Shown: positions 23,546-36,880, numbered from the stretch's first letter. The stretch: 64,000 nucleotides of DNA from Echinometra lucunter (GCA_029962745.1 CM057161.1:4715400-4779399), one strand, 5' to 3'. The notes: generated from the letters alone by a model not told the origin. Program-made: numbers and translations.

Positions 23546-24088
23546 AGAGTTATAGGAAACCAAAAAACATGGGGAAAATCAACTTTGATGAAAAAAGAGG
23601 AGAGAAACTAATTTTTAAAAAATTCCATCAAAATCTGTTACGAAATTAGAAAGTTATGAAAGTTTGAAAAGTCTCAATTTACTTCCTACAAATGACAGGG
23701 TATTTTTTTTATTAAAAAAAACCCCTTCATAATATGTTTTGTACACAAAATTTCATATTTTCTCCATTATCTCTGAAGGTGCAGTTTGTTTCCTTCTTAG
23801 CTCAAGATATATATGTATCATGGGAAAATACATGTTGAGTTCACAAAGATATAAGCAGCATCTTTTGAGATAATGGAGAAAATATGAAATTTTGTGTACA
23901 AAACATTTTGAGAACCGAACCTGCCATTTTGAAGCAACACTGCCAATTTGGGGATTGCCATAGCCTTTCATGGCAATCCTCTTTCTCATTTCATAACCAA
24001 TTTGGATGGAACTTTTTCTAAATTGCTTCTCTCTATCCTCTCTTCTAAAAAAATGGATATTTTCCCAGGGTTTCATTCTCCTTTGAGT
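23546..24088. mobile_element. Foldback element with long imperfect arms
   Basis: tgttttgtacacaaaatttc near 23735 is the reverse complement of sequence near 23895. The outer parts (aaagaggagagaaact and agaagagaggatagagagaa in reverse) also pair. The arms are about 200 bp or more. The edges are approximate and the target duplication is not resolved. Confidence 0.65.
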
Positions 24089-24089
24089 G

Positions 24090-25830
24090 GTATATAGTCA
24101 CAGCAAGTCACAAACAATGTACAATTCACCTGTGAACTTTTCCCATTAATTGAACTTTTTCTCCATTAATGGCATCAAATGAATCTGAATTCTATTCAAC
24201 ATCTTCTTCAACATCATTATCCCAGTCATCATTTTAAAGTCATAAAATACCCAATTCACATTCTAAAATTGCAGTTCCGGTTGAGTTTAAAAGATAAACC
24301 CTATTGTCGCAGAGTCTACTGCGAGTCATATACCCAGACCCAGTCACATCAGTTTCTCCAGTTCTGTTCTGCTGAAAGGGCCAATAAATCACAAAGTCTA
24401 TTGTTTGTACATGTATAAGTCATAAAATACCCATTTTATACCAGAAAATTTCAGTTCAGTTCAGTTCAAAAGGTCAATTTGTCAGAGATGCTTTTGCAGG
24501 TCAAGAACATCAATCATACATGTGCCAAGTTCACATTAATAATTTGAGGGTTAGCCTTCATTGGTCATCTCAACCGATGTCCCAAGCCTTTTGGATGAGT
24601 ATTACATAACTGGTTTCCCTCCACCTCCCCGTTAAAAACAACAACAACAACAACAACAACAATCACAAAAGAATAGCAGCCTAGATGATCAAAGGTTAGA
24701 AAATAGATTGGTTTGTATTTGTAACTGCATTGTACTTCAATAGCTTGAACAAATGGCACAACACATACACCAATTAATAAATTGATCACCCCAAAAATCA
24801 TTATTAGTACATTGTACATGTAAATCAATAAACAGATACACATGAATACAGATAAATCAATCAATTCATTAGTCAATGAATACATGAATAAATTACATCA
24901 ATATATGAATTGATTAATCAATTAATCGAAAATAACTAAAAACTAACATATAAATATGAAATCCCTGGAGGGACTGCGGTTCCACTGAACACAAATCCCA
25001 TAAATTTCATTATGATTAAGTTTCGTATTCATATTCAGTTTCGGCAATATTGGGACATCGGGTATGAAAAAAAAATTATTCCAGCAACAATTCATTCTAC
25101 TCCACACTCAAAGAAAGAAATCCATCCCAAGCCACAAAGAGAAGGAGTCCCTGTGGAAGTCCATTATATCAGGACACTATTAGAAGTGACAATATCATAA
25201 TTTCCCTCTGCCCTCAAGCCTCCCATCCTATAAGCTTCCCGCCTCCATACCCCTACTTGACATTTAACGAAAATTCTGATGCATTCACGGACCAATTTGG
25301 GCTGCTGGGAGCCTATACACCAAATATAGTACATACTTCAGAAAATTCAGCATAGAAAATTAATTTCGACTGGAAAGATATTGCTTTTAAATCTTTTGAA
25401 GCTGGATGATTTATGTTCCACAGACATTTTGCCTTCTCATTTTGTCTACTACGCATTTTTAAAGCATCTGAATTTGGAAATACCTACATGTATCTAGCTT
25501 ACATCAAAACCTACATGTATGACAAAATGAAAGTAATCGTGACATTTGACACACACGTAATATTCATTACACATTTATTAAGTTTTTACATACCAGCAGC
25601 TGCACGACAAGGAATATGATCGCAAATGATGGGGCTTATGTAATTCCACACTGTGTATGAGTATGACAAAGCAAAATTTCAACTAAAAGCCATTGTAACA
25701 GAATCATAACTATGTAGAAATAACTTTCTACTGCATAATTTTCAAATTTGAAGTAAAAACCTGAATTAGGTGGTATGTGTATAACTTACTGTATCTTAAA
25801 ATACACTATCTACATGTACATGTACTGTAT
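24090..25830. other. Intron 1 sequence, little structure
   Basis: Contains (CAA)n at 24637-24661 and a stretch of TGAATnAAT words near 24770-24940. No paired ends or coding similarity. Confidence 0.5.
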
Positions 25831-25869
25831 AATCTTCCCTATCTGTTTTCTATTGTTGATTGTATTTTC

Positions 25870-25928
25870 ATTATTTTCCCCCAGTGCCTTGAGCATTACG
25901 CGTAATGGATGTGGTGCTTTATAAATTG

Positions 25929-25963
<35 letters not shown>

Positions 25964-25965
25964 TG
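25870..25965 (+). mobile_element. 3' end of a non-LTR retrotransposon with (ATT)n tail
   Basis: The sequence GTGCCTTGAGCATTACGCG, then GTGCTTTATAAATTGTC and (ATT)n, has the usual order of a non-LTR 3' terminus (GCGCTTTATAAA-like block directly before a trinucleotide tail). The 5' part is missing or unrecognisable. Confidence 0.5.
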
Positions 25966-26249
25966 TACATTGTATAATTTGAACACATTAGTGTATAGAC
26001 CCTACTGTAAACTCTAGGATGCCAAAGTGCCTATCGGATTTAGTATCAGGAAGCACAGTATTTACAGTGTAGTGAAGAACTACCGGTATTCTTTAATTCT
26101 TGATACACTTCTCTGTATCATTCAGATCTTAAGAATACATCATGTACTTCAAAACCATTTTTTATTTTGAAACACACACTAATACTTTCGCAGCCAAGAA
26201 CTTACCTAGAGCGTATGCCTCCGACATATCTGCCTGCCATCTCAGAAAG

Positions 26250-26780
26250 CACTGTCTACATCGAACAGCAGATACCACAATTTAACATATAAAGTGACAG
26301 TCCAGAACACAAGGAGATTGAGACCTCCAACTTCCGAGGAGCCCCAAGCCTCTAGCTTTGTGGTGAAGTCTCCAGAACACTTCAGATCCACCAATACATG
26401 CACCATCTACCAATTTACCAAGTGTAAAGAGTAGGCCGAGATGTTCCTTGTACAATACTCTCCAGTTATTCTAAACCCAACCATCTACATAGAACAGCAG
26501 ATATCAGAATGCGGCCAAAGCCAAGAACATGATCGCCAAAGGGGACCAGACCTCCAACCCCAAACCTACATTTGAAGTCTCAAGAACAATTTCATAACAC
26601 TTATCCACTGATACATATTCCCAGGCTATATAACTTACCAAATAATACAATATTCCTGATATAATTCTCCCGAAATCGGAGGCCTAAAAACCATCAGCCT
26701 CAAACAGCGTGATACCAAAATGTGATATTGGTGATATTCCAGAACATGAGACGACCAGACCTCCTCCCACTAGGGCCGAG
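26250..26780. repeat. Degenerate ~210-bp tandem repeat, about 2.5 copies
   Basis: The words catctacatagaacagcagata, ccaagaacatga and gaccagacctcc recur near 26262, 26480 and 26690 in the same order. Similarity is low but ordered. Confidence 0.5.
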
Positions 26781-27829
26781 CCCCAAGCCTTTATGTGAGG
26801 ACTAACGACGACAACAACGTGATCTATTTCAGACCTTCACAGGTCATTGGTTGTCCAGGTACCCCTCAGAGGCATCCAGAAGCCTGTCAACAACTCATGG
26901 CTGACTGCTGCTTACTTGATTGTTTGGCAAAAAACAAAAAATACATCTAGGTGTCAAAGATACAAAGAAACAAAAATACTCTTCCATCTGCATTTTGAAT
27001 TGATTATCATCCAGCCTGCTAATATTATCAAGAATATCACGCTATTAAATAAAGCTATGAACACATTCAACAAAGATATCAAATGGGAGCATTTCAGTAC
27101 AGACTGCAAGTAAATCTGCAGTGATTCGATCTTGGGCTCATCTGTTAGAATTATCAAAAGGTTCATTCCCATTAGCCCCAACAAGCTCAGGGTGGAAATA
27201 TCAGCACAACTAAAAAAAAAAAAAAAAAAGAGTTTATGTTAACACTGGGCTTACAGTTTCTAAAGGCCCTAATAAAGATCTGTATGTTCACGCAAGGAAT
27301 AAGCTCTACCTTTACGGAATTTTATCTTCGCTTCAAAAATAAGCCTCTATGTCAATGGCGGATTAAGAGAGGTACCCATTAGCACCAACAAGCTTGGGCT
27401 TGACATATCAGCAGTCAAGGTACATCCCAGTGCCAAATAAGCCCAGAGGGAAGTTGCAGAAGTAGAGAGGTACTTTCAGAATGCAGCTCCCCTCCCCCTC
27501 TTTTGAAAGGTAAGTATACTAGTGTACCCTTCATAAAAACTGATGACCTTTTTTTTTTTATTTTTTTTATTTTGCTAGTCAGAGAACTGTTGAAGGACAG
27601 AGATGCAAAACATACCATGATCTTTTCTGTTCGCTTGTCAGAAAATATTCCGAGATTTGTGCCCCTCCCCCTTGCACTTAAATTCTGGATACATACACCC
27701 TTGTCCTATGAGTAGCAGGGTAATAAGCCAAATAGTGAGTTATTCCATGAATAAGCCTGCATGAAATGGGAAACTTGTCATGTCCTCACTGCCAATTACC
27801 TTGAGTCAGTTGTGAGCCAACCTCTTTAA

Positions 27830-28324
27830 AGGCATTGGTTAACATTGTTATGATTTTAAAAAATCTTGTTTTGTTACTTGAAAATGGGATAAACATAGGG
27901 GTTATAGTGTAAAAATACCAGTCTGAAAGTTTCAAAGTATAACATCCACAAGAAGAAATTTTAAATTTCAAAAATGTGAACCAATGTTTGAAAAATATAC
28001 GAGGGTCAGTTGCACAAAATAGACATAAGGAGTGCGCATGCGCTGCTGCGCATATGACTCACCTTACCGTACTGTGTGTATTGGCGTATCACGTGGCGGG
28101 AGGCACATAACGACATTTTCAAATTCAAGCAAAGCGGTCCTCTTAGTGATTGTCTTGTGAGACGAAGGATAATAAAATCGCCGTTTGCCTCTAACTTATA
28201 CTTTTTCGTTCCAAATTATGGTTGGTTTCAGGGATTTTGAGTACAAATACAAGTACTCATACACATGTTTCATCTTAGTTTGAGAATTTTTAAAATCAGC
28301 TACTCACAAAGTTAGCCAATGCCT
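27830..28324. mobile_element. TTAA-flanked MITE with AGGCATTGG ends, copy 1
   Basis: A 495-bp element between TTAA at 27826-27829 and 28325-28328. Ends are AGGCATTGGTTAAC / GTTAGCCAATGCCT. It is homologous along its length to 52894-53381. Confidence 0.88.
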
Positions 28325-28374
28325 TTAATCAACAGGCTACCAGTATTTCATAGACATGGACTAATGGAAACAAG

Positions 28375-28660
28375 CCTCAAGAAGGTAGAAGGGTGGCAAG
28401 TACAGGCTATTTTAAGGCTAGTGGAAACAGCCATGTAGATGTTAGAAGGGTTCATGCAGGTAGCAATAACATGCTAGACGCATGGGTTTGCAAGACTCTG
28501 CAACAAGTACAGAAGCATTTATAGCAGTCAAGATATTCTATAGACAAAGGCTAATGAAAACAGTCATATAGACCTTAGAAGGGTTCATGCGGGTAGCAAT
28601 AACGTGCCTTTACAGTCGCATGGTACTCAATAAAACTAGGTTTGCAAGACTCTGCAATAA
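28375..28660. repeat. Tandem repeat of ~130-bp unit
   Basis: The words gacaaaggctaatgaaaacag, gaagggttcatgcaggtagcaataac and gggtttgcaagactctgcaa occur twice, with a third, partial copy. Confidence 0.65.
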
Positions 28661-28734
28661 GAGAGATAACCTACTGTATGTCTCATGGGTATGACTTTTG
28701 TGTCACTGAAGTACAATAGCAGGAAAAAAAACAA

Positions 28735-28882
28735 GGGCCCCATTTCATAAAACTTGTTATCAATAACAAGTTGCAAAAACTGTTATAAGCTATTGAAATC
28801 CTTGCATCTGATTGGCTGAGAGCAAATTTGTCATAGCAATGTGGCATTTGTTACTGATGACAAGTTTTATGAAACGGGGGCC
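28735..28882. mobile_element. Palindromic MITE with GGGCCCC-TTTCATAAAACTTG ends, copy 1
   Basis: GGCCCCATTTCATAAAACTT at the left pairs with AAGTTTTATGAAACGGGGGCC at the right. A second, inverted copy is at 29078-29230, about 200 bp away. Confidence 0.85.
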
Positions 28883-29077
28883 AAGGTCTACTTTGACAGA
28901 ATGTCAAGCAATAGGTTGAACAGTCATGAAACAGTTGAACGAAACTTTTTTTCACTACTGCACATGAACTTGATGAAATTTGGGTCACTGGACGGACAGA
29001 GACCCTAAAAATAGTGATGGTTAGATTTGGATCATTGCTGCAGTGTGAAAAGGGGTTCCAAGGGGCCAGCATAACCA

Positions 29078-29230
29078 GGGCCCCCTGTTTCATAAAACTT
29101 GTCATCAGTAACAACTGCCACACTTCAATGGCAAATTTGCTCTCAGCCAATTAGATGCAAGGATTTCACTAGCTTATAACAGTTATTGCAACTTGTTATA
29201 TTGATAACAAGTTTTATGAAACGGGGCCCT
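29078..29230. mobile_element. Palindromic MITE with GGGCCCC ends, copy 2
   Basis: Same family as 28735-28882, in inverted orientation (the internal ttgctctcagccaat appears as its complement in copy 1). The interior repeats the TTGTTATcAATAACAA theme. Confidence 0.85.
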
Positions 29231-29619
29231 GATCATTTTGAGTGATGGACGGGGTTTCAGAACTGTCTGAATTGATTTCAAATTCAACAAAAACACCCAA
29301 ATGAATATACATGTACATGTAGTAAATGTAGGTAATTCACAGAATATTGCTTGAACCTTGTTTTTAAAAACCCATTTCAAAACCACAACAACTTGTCACT
29401 ATCCAAACATAGTTAATATAAACCAACCTGAAACCAAGGCCACCACAGGGAAACTATTGACTCATATTAAAGCGATCTCACAAATCTAAACTTCACAGTT
29501 CACTGAACTTTTGCAGCTGATTTAAATGTAAACTGTACAATGAATGATTAACAAATTGGTCTTTTAGGTCTCTGTAAGTCCACCTGCTTGCTCCAAACCC
29601 CCCAAAATCTGTGCCTTCT

Positions 29620-29892
29620 CCCCTCCCTTAATACTTCTTCAATCCTCACATCCTTTTTCCCTCCTTCCTTCTGGTCCAATCCCTCCCGTTCTGCCTTCTT
29701 CCTTCCCTCACTCCCTAAATCCTTAAATTTCTCCTTCTTTCAATCCCTCTCTCCCTACCTTCCTTCCCTTCTTTGCTCTCTCTCTCTCTCTCTCTCTCTC
29801 CATGCTCTTTCCATCCATCTAACCTTCCCTCCCTTCCTCCCCTTCTTCCTTCACTCCCTTGTTCCTTCCTTCCCCTCCCTCCTTCCCTCCTA
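29620..29892. repeat. Pyrimidine tract, left half
   Basis: Near-pure C/T with CCTTCC words and (CT)n at 29778-29801. It ends exactly at the 3' tail of the retroelement 29893-33003. The matching right half is 33045-33230. Confidence 0.85.
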
Positions 29893-32800
29893 AATTGAAA
29901 TTGAAATTGAAAAGGTTTTATTCAAAATCATTGCACGTTGCAGCCAAAAGGCTGAATTATGTACAATTTACAGGTATATACATGTATAAATAGATGATTT
30001 AAAAACATCAAAACTTGAAATAATTAAGAGAATATAATGCAATTTAACAAAAGAACAAATAGAAGACTGAAAGGTGGTGGTGGCGGAAGAATGCTTATTG
30101 ACGAACATCGCCACTCAAATTCAAACAATAAAAACATAGATTTAAGCAAGTAACGAAAGATCTAAAGACAGGAGGGTGTCTGGGGACGAGCGAGCAGTCA
30201 AGTTCAATGCACAGCTCCAGCCAGGGAATGCCAATCCCTCAACAACACCATTCAACCTGGGCAATGGAATTGGTTTTTCAAATCCATCGCTCAGGCGGAA
30301 CTTAGGGTCAGCAACCCCACTGGAGCTATGCATTAATAGGGCCGACAAACAATCTCTTGCAAAAAAAAAGAAAAAAACATTCACATTCATAGCACACTCC
30401 TCATTCATCCAACAACCATAAGCACGTTAAATCAAACAACTGCACCCACCAACCCAGCAGTCACCCCTCACACCTTGCACTCACTAAGCATACAGATAAA
30501 AAAAAAAAAGAAGAACCAAGGGGGGGGGGGGTGAGTGGTCGCCCGTCCCAAGTAACCGTCCTGCTCAATCCTGAGAACGATTAATTAAAATTTGAAGAAT
30601 GACGCAGTTTGTAAAATAACACATCTTCCACCACATGAGAAATCTTAATAAAAATGAGTAAAATATTGGCATAAAAAACATTGTTTCCCTTAGTTGTTAC
30701 AATGTGAAATACATGCATTAAAATCATGACTGATAAAAACCTGTAAACCTATTCAATTGTGTTTGAGTTTAAAAAGTTCTAAAGATGGTAAAATTTTCAT
30801 CTGAAGCTTGTGAGCTAATAATAATAACAAATTAGTATTAGGCGCGATATATTAGCAAAACACAACTTGCACAGTAGATGTTTGTAGACCTATGTATATC
30901 AACCGGGTATCAAAGAACACAAACTTATTTCAAGTTAGCGTTTAATAAATTTATAAAGTAAGGTAATGGGCTGTTTTGAAAACGTTTGGTTTTACAATGA
31001 AACTGACGATATTTAAGTCTTTTCCTCAATGAGTAATCAACATCGTTGTTCATAGGTAGCCAATGGTTACAAAGTGGGCTGTTGGCAAGGGATACAGCAA
31101 AGTTCATACACAATTGTTTTCGTCTTTCAGATAAAGATTGTAAAGAACACACTTCTAAAGCATCGGTATAATTAGTGTATTTTTCACCGAGCATAATTTT
31201 GCATGCTCTTGACTGAATACGTTCTAAACAGGAAACTTGGTTTTGTGTTAGGTTTCCGTTAAAAACTGGTACTCCATAATCCAAAATTGGCCTAATGTAA
31301 CCCTTATATACTGTTATTAAATCGCAAAGTGGTAATTTATACGTTTTGAGACAACGAAGCATATAGAGCTTTTTATTACTACGACATAAAAGGTCTCATA
31401 TATGACTTTCCCATTTCAAGTCAGACTGAACAATTATACCTAGTATTTTAGCTTTTTGCACTGTTCTCAAGCATTCATTTCCAATAAAAATACGATTTTG
31501 ATCAACAATATTTCTAGAGAAAATTATATGCATGCATTGACATTTAGATGGATTAAGTGTCATATTATTGCTAACGGACCACTGGTCGAATTCAGAGAGC
31601 ACGTTTGGTAATTTGGATGGTTGAAATTGTTTGCGACATTCAACTAGTGTGAGGTCATCAACATATTTAAAATATGGAACTTGAGATTTTATACATGCAT
31701 CATTTATCATTATTAGAAAGAGAATAGGCCCAAGTTTTGTACCTTGAGCTACACCTGCATGTGATGCTGACCAATCTGAAAACTGACCAAGGTATTTGAC
31801 TCGTTGTTGTCGATTTCGAGGAAGTCCAAAATCCAAGAAATAAGACATGGTCTAACTTCGAGGTGAAGTAATTTTTTTGCAAGGATATTGTGATCAATTC
31901 TGTCGAAGGCTTTTGAGAAGTCTGTAAATATGAGAGTTGATATAGATTGGGATTTTTCAGCATTTTCATACAATTGGTGAAGCAATCGAACTAGGTAATG
32001 ATTTGTTGATAGGCCTTTTCGGTTTCCAAATTGGTTAACATCAATGTGATCGGATATATCTTCTATTAACCATTTACATATGAACGACTCTGCTATTTTT
32101 GCAAAATAGCTAGTTAATGCTATTGGTCTTAAGTTCTGCACTGTCACTGGTAAACATTTAGGAATGGGTATAATCTCGGAGCGTTTCCACTGACATGGTA
32201 CAACAGACTGGTAAAAGGAATTGTTCAAGATATCAGTTAGTGGCGAACACAATTCCAAAGCAAACTCACGAATGATTCTGACTGGTAAGTCTTCACTAAT
32301 ACCAGATTTTTGTTGGTTTAAAGTTTTCAATTGTTTATATACTTCGTAAGGTTGTACAATAGGGCAGGTTTTCTGGGATGGTAAGTAAACAGGTAATTCA
32401 TTTCTATTTAAACTTTGTAGATCACTTGCCACGTTCAAGAAATGCTGATTAATATAATTAGCAACGTTTTTATCATGATTAGAATCATTTGGGTCTATAT
32501 TCGGAATATAGATTGGGTTATGTTTTTTGTGAGTATTTGTTAGAATCCGAATCTGTTTGTACCATGCTGCTGGATTACTAGTTTTTAAATTTCTAACTCT
32601 GGTATTATAATATGCAACTTTCCTTAGTCTGATTAAGCGTATGACTTTGTTTCTTAAGTAACGCCACAGACTTTGGGAGTTGTTACTGAAAGCTTGTTGT
32701 CTTTGATGTATAACATCTTTGACTTCCGCATTGATCCAAGGCTTATCTCTACAATGCATTCGAATCTCTTTTGTCGGAATGTGAATATCTAAGTGAGTCA

Positions 32801-33003
32801 TCATAGTATCCAATAACATTTGGCACTTCAAAGATGGATCATCTTCTCTATACATTTCTTCCCAAGTAAACTTAGTTAACCAAGTACCAAAAGCTCTTTT
32901 GCCACTGTCAGGAATCGGGCGAACAATTCTTTTCTTAACTCGATTAATACGATGAGACTTTTCTTTGGGTATCCAAAGGATACAATTATGATCGCTCATG
33001 CCA
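29893..33003 (-). mobile_element. 5'-truncated CR1-like non-LTR retrotransposon
   Basis: Read right to left, it starts abruptly in the end of an endonuclease domain (SDHNCI), continues through a whole reverse transcriptase and a C-terminal region, then about 1 kb of 3' UTR. It ends with a CAGCCTTTTGGCTGC hairpin, AATAAAACC and an (ATTTCA)n-like tail at 29893. The orientation is the same as the host gene. The 3' UTR assignment relies on the parallel layout of the plus-strand element at 54735-56150. Confidence 0.75.
30925..32999 (-). pseudogene. Non-LTR reverse transcriptase, disabled by one frameshift and one stop
   Basis: Frame 1 (32999-31749) begins with the endonuclease C-terminus (SDHNCILWIP). 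It then holds the RT fingers and palm: LRPIALTSYFAKIAESFICK, GNRKGLSTNHYLVRLLHQ, IFTDFSKAFDRIDH. Near 31830 the frame shifts by one base at ctcgaaatcg, and the product continues (RNRQQRV) through GVAQGTKLGPILFLIMIND and the catalytic box FKYVDDLTLVE. A single in-frame TGA at 31396-31398 interrupts, after which the same frame runs to 30925 with the typical YIRPILDYG and LERIQSRACKIMLG C-terminal motifs. Two lesions in about 690 codons suggest a fairly recent insertion. The order and motifs place it in the CR1/Jockey-like group; the exact clade is not determined. Confidence 0.88.
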
Positions 33004-33044
33004 ACAGGGGCTAACAGGGGCTAATATTTTGGTTTCTTGGTACA

Positions 33045-33230
33045 TCCTTCCTTCAATCAATTGTTCCTTCCTTCCTTCCCCCTCCTTCCTCCCCTCCTTC
33101 CTTCCTTCCCTCCCTCCTTTCCTTCTTTCCTCCTTCCCTTCCATTTCTCCCTTCCTCCACCTCTCCCAACTCCCTCTTCCTCTCTCTCGCCTCCCTCTCT
33201 CTCTCTGTCCTTCCTTCCTTCACCTCTCTA
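33045..33230. repeat. Pyrimidine tract, right half
   Basis: CCTTCC/CCCTCC words and (CT)n, matching the composition of 29620-29892 on the other side of the retroelement. About 40 bases of non-pyrimidine sequence (repeated aacaggggct) separate it from the truncation point. Confidence 0.85.
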
Positions 33231-33239
33231 TAGATTACA

Positions 33240-36200
33240 TTGACACAGCACCAAAAAGAATAGGGGAGGAGCCTCCTCACCCAATACCACTCCCTCTTTG
33301 TTAGAGGGGGCAAGGGGGCAGATTGAGGGTACACACTGTATTACTCTATTTAAACAAAAAACAAAAAATTGTGGCCATCCATACCAAGCACAACAATTTC
33401 ATTTGTTATTCATTGTTTTCTAAACTTTTGCAACTGTACTCTAAAAACATAAATACGTCTTAAAATAACATAATCCTTTCCCCCGCATTTGCTCCTCATG
33501 ATAAAAGAAAAATATGAAATTCCCCATACATTAAGTGGAATAACAGAAACATCCCTCAAGCTTCATGAATTTCCAGACCAAATTCTGCAATCCACAGGGA
33601 TGGATCAGGGCGAACGCTTGATATAGAGCAGAACACTTTTCAAGACCATCCAGGCGCTTTTGATACCAATGGGAACACCAATGTAAAAGGGCATCCAAAC
33701 AAATGCCGATCTTAAGGTGTTGAACTGGTTGACGCTTCCAATGCCTAGCTGCTTTTCAGGCTGAGATGACTCTTTTTATCAAAGAGATTTCAAGCATTCT
33801 ATGACAAAAGAAATTCCCTTCGACATAATATTTTTCATGACAGAAATACAAACATTCATGCTACATGTAAATGAGGAGGTGTTTTAAACTAAACAACCTT
33901 CACAGTTCACAGCCGATCACCCTGTAGCTACTGGACACAGGACAAATATGAGCGACTGACTACCGTCTGGGGGGGGGGGGGTGAATTTCCATGATTTTCC
34001 TATGATGTAAGTGGGGGTTTTTCTCTCAAATATATCTGACTTTTCCTGTACCATGTACATTGTACCTATGATATCAACTGGAAGACCACAATGAAAACTT
34101 GAAAAACTTGAAAAGAGCATCAAAACTAATGACCATCTGTCAAGGTGTTGAAGTGGATCATGCATGATAGCATGCTTTTCAGGCAGAGAGGAATTTCCTT
34201 TTTAATCCTATAAATGGGCAAATAATTACCAACATCTGGAGGAAAGACTAAATGAAGAAAGACTAAACATGATAATTAAAGTGCAAATCACTTTTTGAAA
34301 TTTTGACACATTGCACCTTTAATAATTGAGAGATCGCAAGCAAAAGGGCACCAAAACAACTTCAATGCCTAACTGTGGAAGGTGTTGACTTGGATCATGT
34401 ACATGTACATGTATGCCTGTTAGCCTACATTCCAGGCAAAAACGAATCATCTTTCAGCAGCAGTGACATCTGGAACGAAGATGTCAATTCACACTGACCT
34501 ACAAATTTTAATTTAGAGACAGCCACAAAAGGGATTAAAAACATACCCTCCTTTTTTTTTTTGGGGGGGGGGGGGGTGGGGGTGGGTAGTGAAATGCGTT
34601 CTACATGTATACTGTAGCATACAAGTACATGTACAAATCCAGAAGGTATTACAAAAAATGCATACACTGTACATCACCAAACAGAAGCTTAAGATGCACC
34701 CCTCCCCTCTGAAAAAAAATAATAATAGCAACAAAATAAAAAATGTTGTGCATACATTGTGAATCTGCCATTCTCATGCCATTGCACTATTAGATCTTCA
34801 CTCTGTGCTTACATTCACAATAACTTTAATCATAATAGAAATATGGGTATGCTGCATGTAAAAGAAACTTAGTTTGGAGGAGTTCCCTCGATGCAATGAC
34901 CATGAAATCAAGTGTTTCACTCAATTCTTGCTTTACAGCAATGATTACTGCGAATATCTCCCTCTTTAGTCTCAACAATGTACATGTATTGTACTGACAT
35001 TATACTGAATAATGCAGACTGGGTTAGCTTTTATCATGTACACTGTTTTGATAGGTGAGGAGAAAATGAATTACAAATCTTGGAACAAAACAAAGTCCTA
35101 CCAATCTACCATAAAACATTTCCCAGAGGGCCTAGACTAAATCTACATTTGCATGTGGAGGCGAAAATTGAAAATAGGGAATTAATCTCTATAAGAATAT
35201 ATTCATTCACATTGCTCACGACCAGACATTTACACATTTGCACAAAACATATTTGCGATTGAACATCTGTTGTGATTTCTAAATTCAGATGAAAAAGCTA
35301 AAATAACAATGAAATAGGTACTGCCATTCTACATGCACAGTGTAGCAAACGTTTCTTTGATAAATGAGTACAGTACATTAGTTTAGCAGCGACAATGTGT
35401 CTACTGGGCAAAATGGAGTACCAAATTTATCTGTTTTGTGATAGCTAAATCTGTACTTACTGTATGTACTTTACCTATGCCTCCTACAAAAACTTGCAAA
35501 GTATACAAAAGTATCATATAAATGGATGGTTCAAACTTCAAAGTTTACTTGAAAAGTCAACAATTTAGGGGGAGGTGAAAAAGTTTGACTGTCAACTTCC
35601 TGCCTCATGTGGACTTGTATCACTTAAGAACAAATACAGATAGTGGTTATTTAATGAGTGTGACTCTTAGGTGATCTGTAGTTTGATACATTCTGTAAAC
35701 ATAAAGACAAACTGCAGAAGTGTCTTGCTTATTTCATTCGAAGGCCAAAATGTTAACAAACTTTGTTAAGTTTCATGCAAAATGCAAATTATGTCAGCTT
35801 TAAATGAATATCAAATGGATCTGAATGATACATGTAGGTGAAGGGAAAACCATTATTGAAATCAAATTAATATGGGCTTACAAAAACAATTCTAGTTATC
35901 ACACCTTTTAGGCCTATATTACATTACTTTCAAAGAGGCTTTAAATTGAACTGAACACTAAAACAGAATGAATGTTTTCTATTCTCCTATAAATGAGATT
36001 CAGATAAACTTCTGTTATCTTGTACAATGAATATATAAGTACACTTATTCCACGCTAAATATATATTTCATAGCAAAGGGACAAAACAGATAATTGATCT
36101 CTAATCTCAGAGCTCAGAAATCAAGAATTCTCATATCTACAAATTACATGTATTTGATGATTGCACTGTAACTGAAAACAGAAAAATATATATGGGGAAA

Positions 36201-36880
36201 TTTATGTTTCCTCTTGGGAACAGAGCTTACTTTTTCTATAGCATTTCAACTTTTTTACTTGCAAAAAAATCACTGCAAGTAAATCTAATGTTTGAAACAG
36301 GGAAGCAAAAAGGGAAAATTAGTGTGCATGTATGTACATTGTCATGTAACATTTATAACTAAATCAATTACTGTGACACACCAATGCTCCAAAGTCATCC
36401 CTGTAAATGACAATAAAAGTATGTTAAAATGGCAATGCAAATAAATACAGCAATAATCCCTCTACAATCTTAAACTGCAAAAACGGGGGCGTTCCTTAAT
36501 GTAGCTCTTCTTCACTGTAACATATTTTCCAGAAGAATTCTAGAGGCAAGCTCTGTTATGTAAACAATCCAAAATATTCCAAAAGTAAAAAATAAAGACC
36601 TGCCTACAAGTATAATTGCTCCAATCCAACTTGAGAAACTGTTTTTTGATCAAGGAACATAATGTGAGAAAAGGAAACAAAAAAAAGGTCAAAAATGTTT
36701 TGTAAAGCAACAACAACTTCATACAGGCTGGAAACATACATTGTAGCTGCAGAAAGACCATTTTACCTCCATTATAAAGGTTATGTTCAAGACCATACAT
36801 CATTCACAAATTCCAATTGAAAATACACAAAATTTAGACAATATCTGCCGACAGCTGAAGGGACATCATTATTTTCTCTA
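33240..36880. other. Intron 1 sequence, no feature identified
   Basis: Contains poly-G runs at 33969-33981 and 34563-34576 and several ACATGTACATGTA palindromic words. A reverse-transcript-like 3' end may finish near 37125 (AATAAAG after an A run). I see no coding exon or paired ends. Confidence 0.45.

Noticed and set aside
28853..28880. Second CTGATGA followed by GAAA (hammerhead candidate)
   Set aside because: No stem II can form between the boxes. The match is part of the palindromic MITE end.
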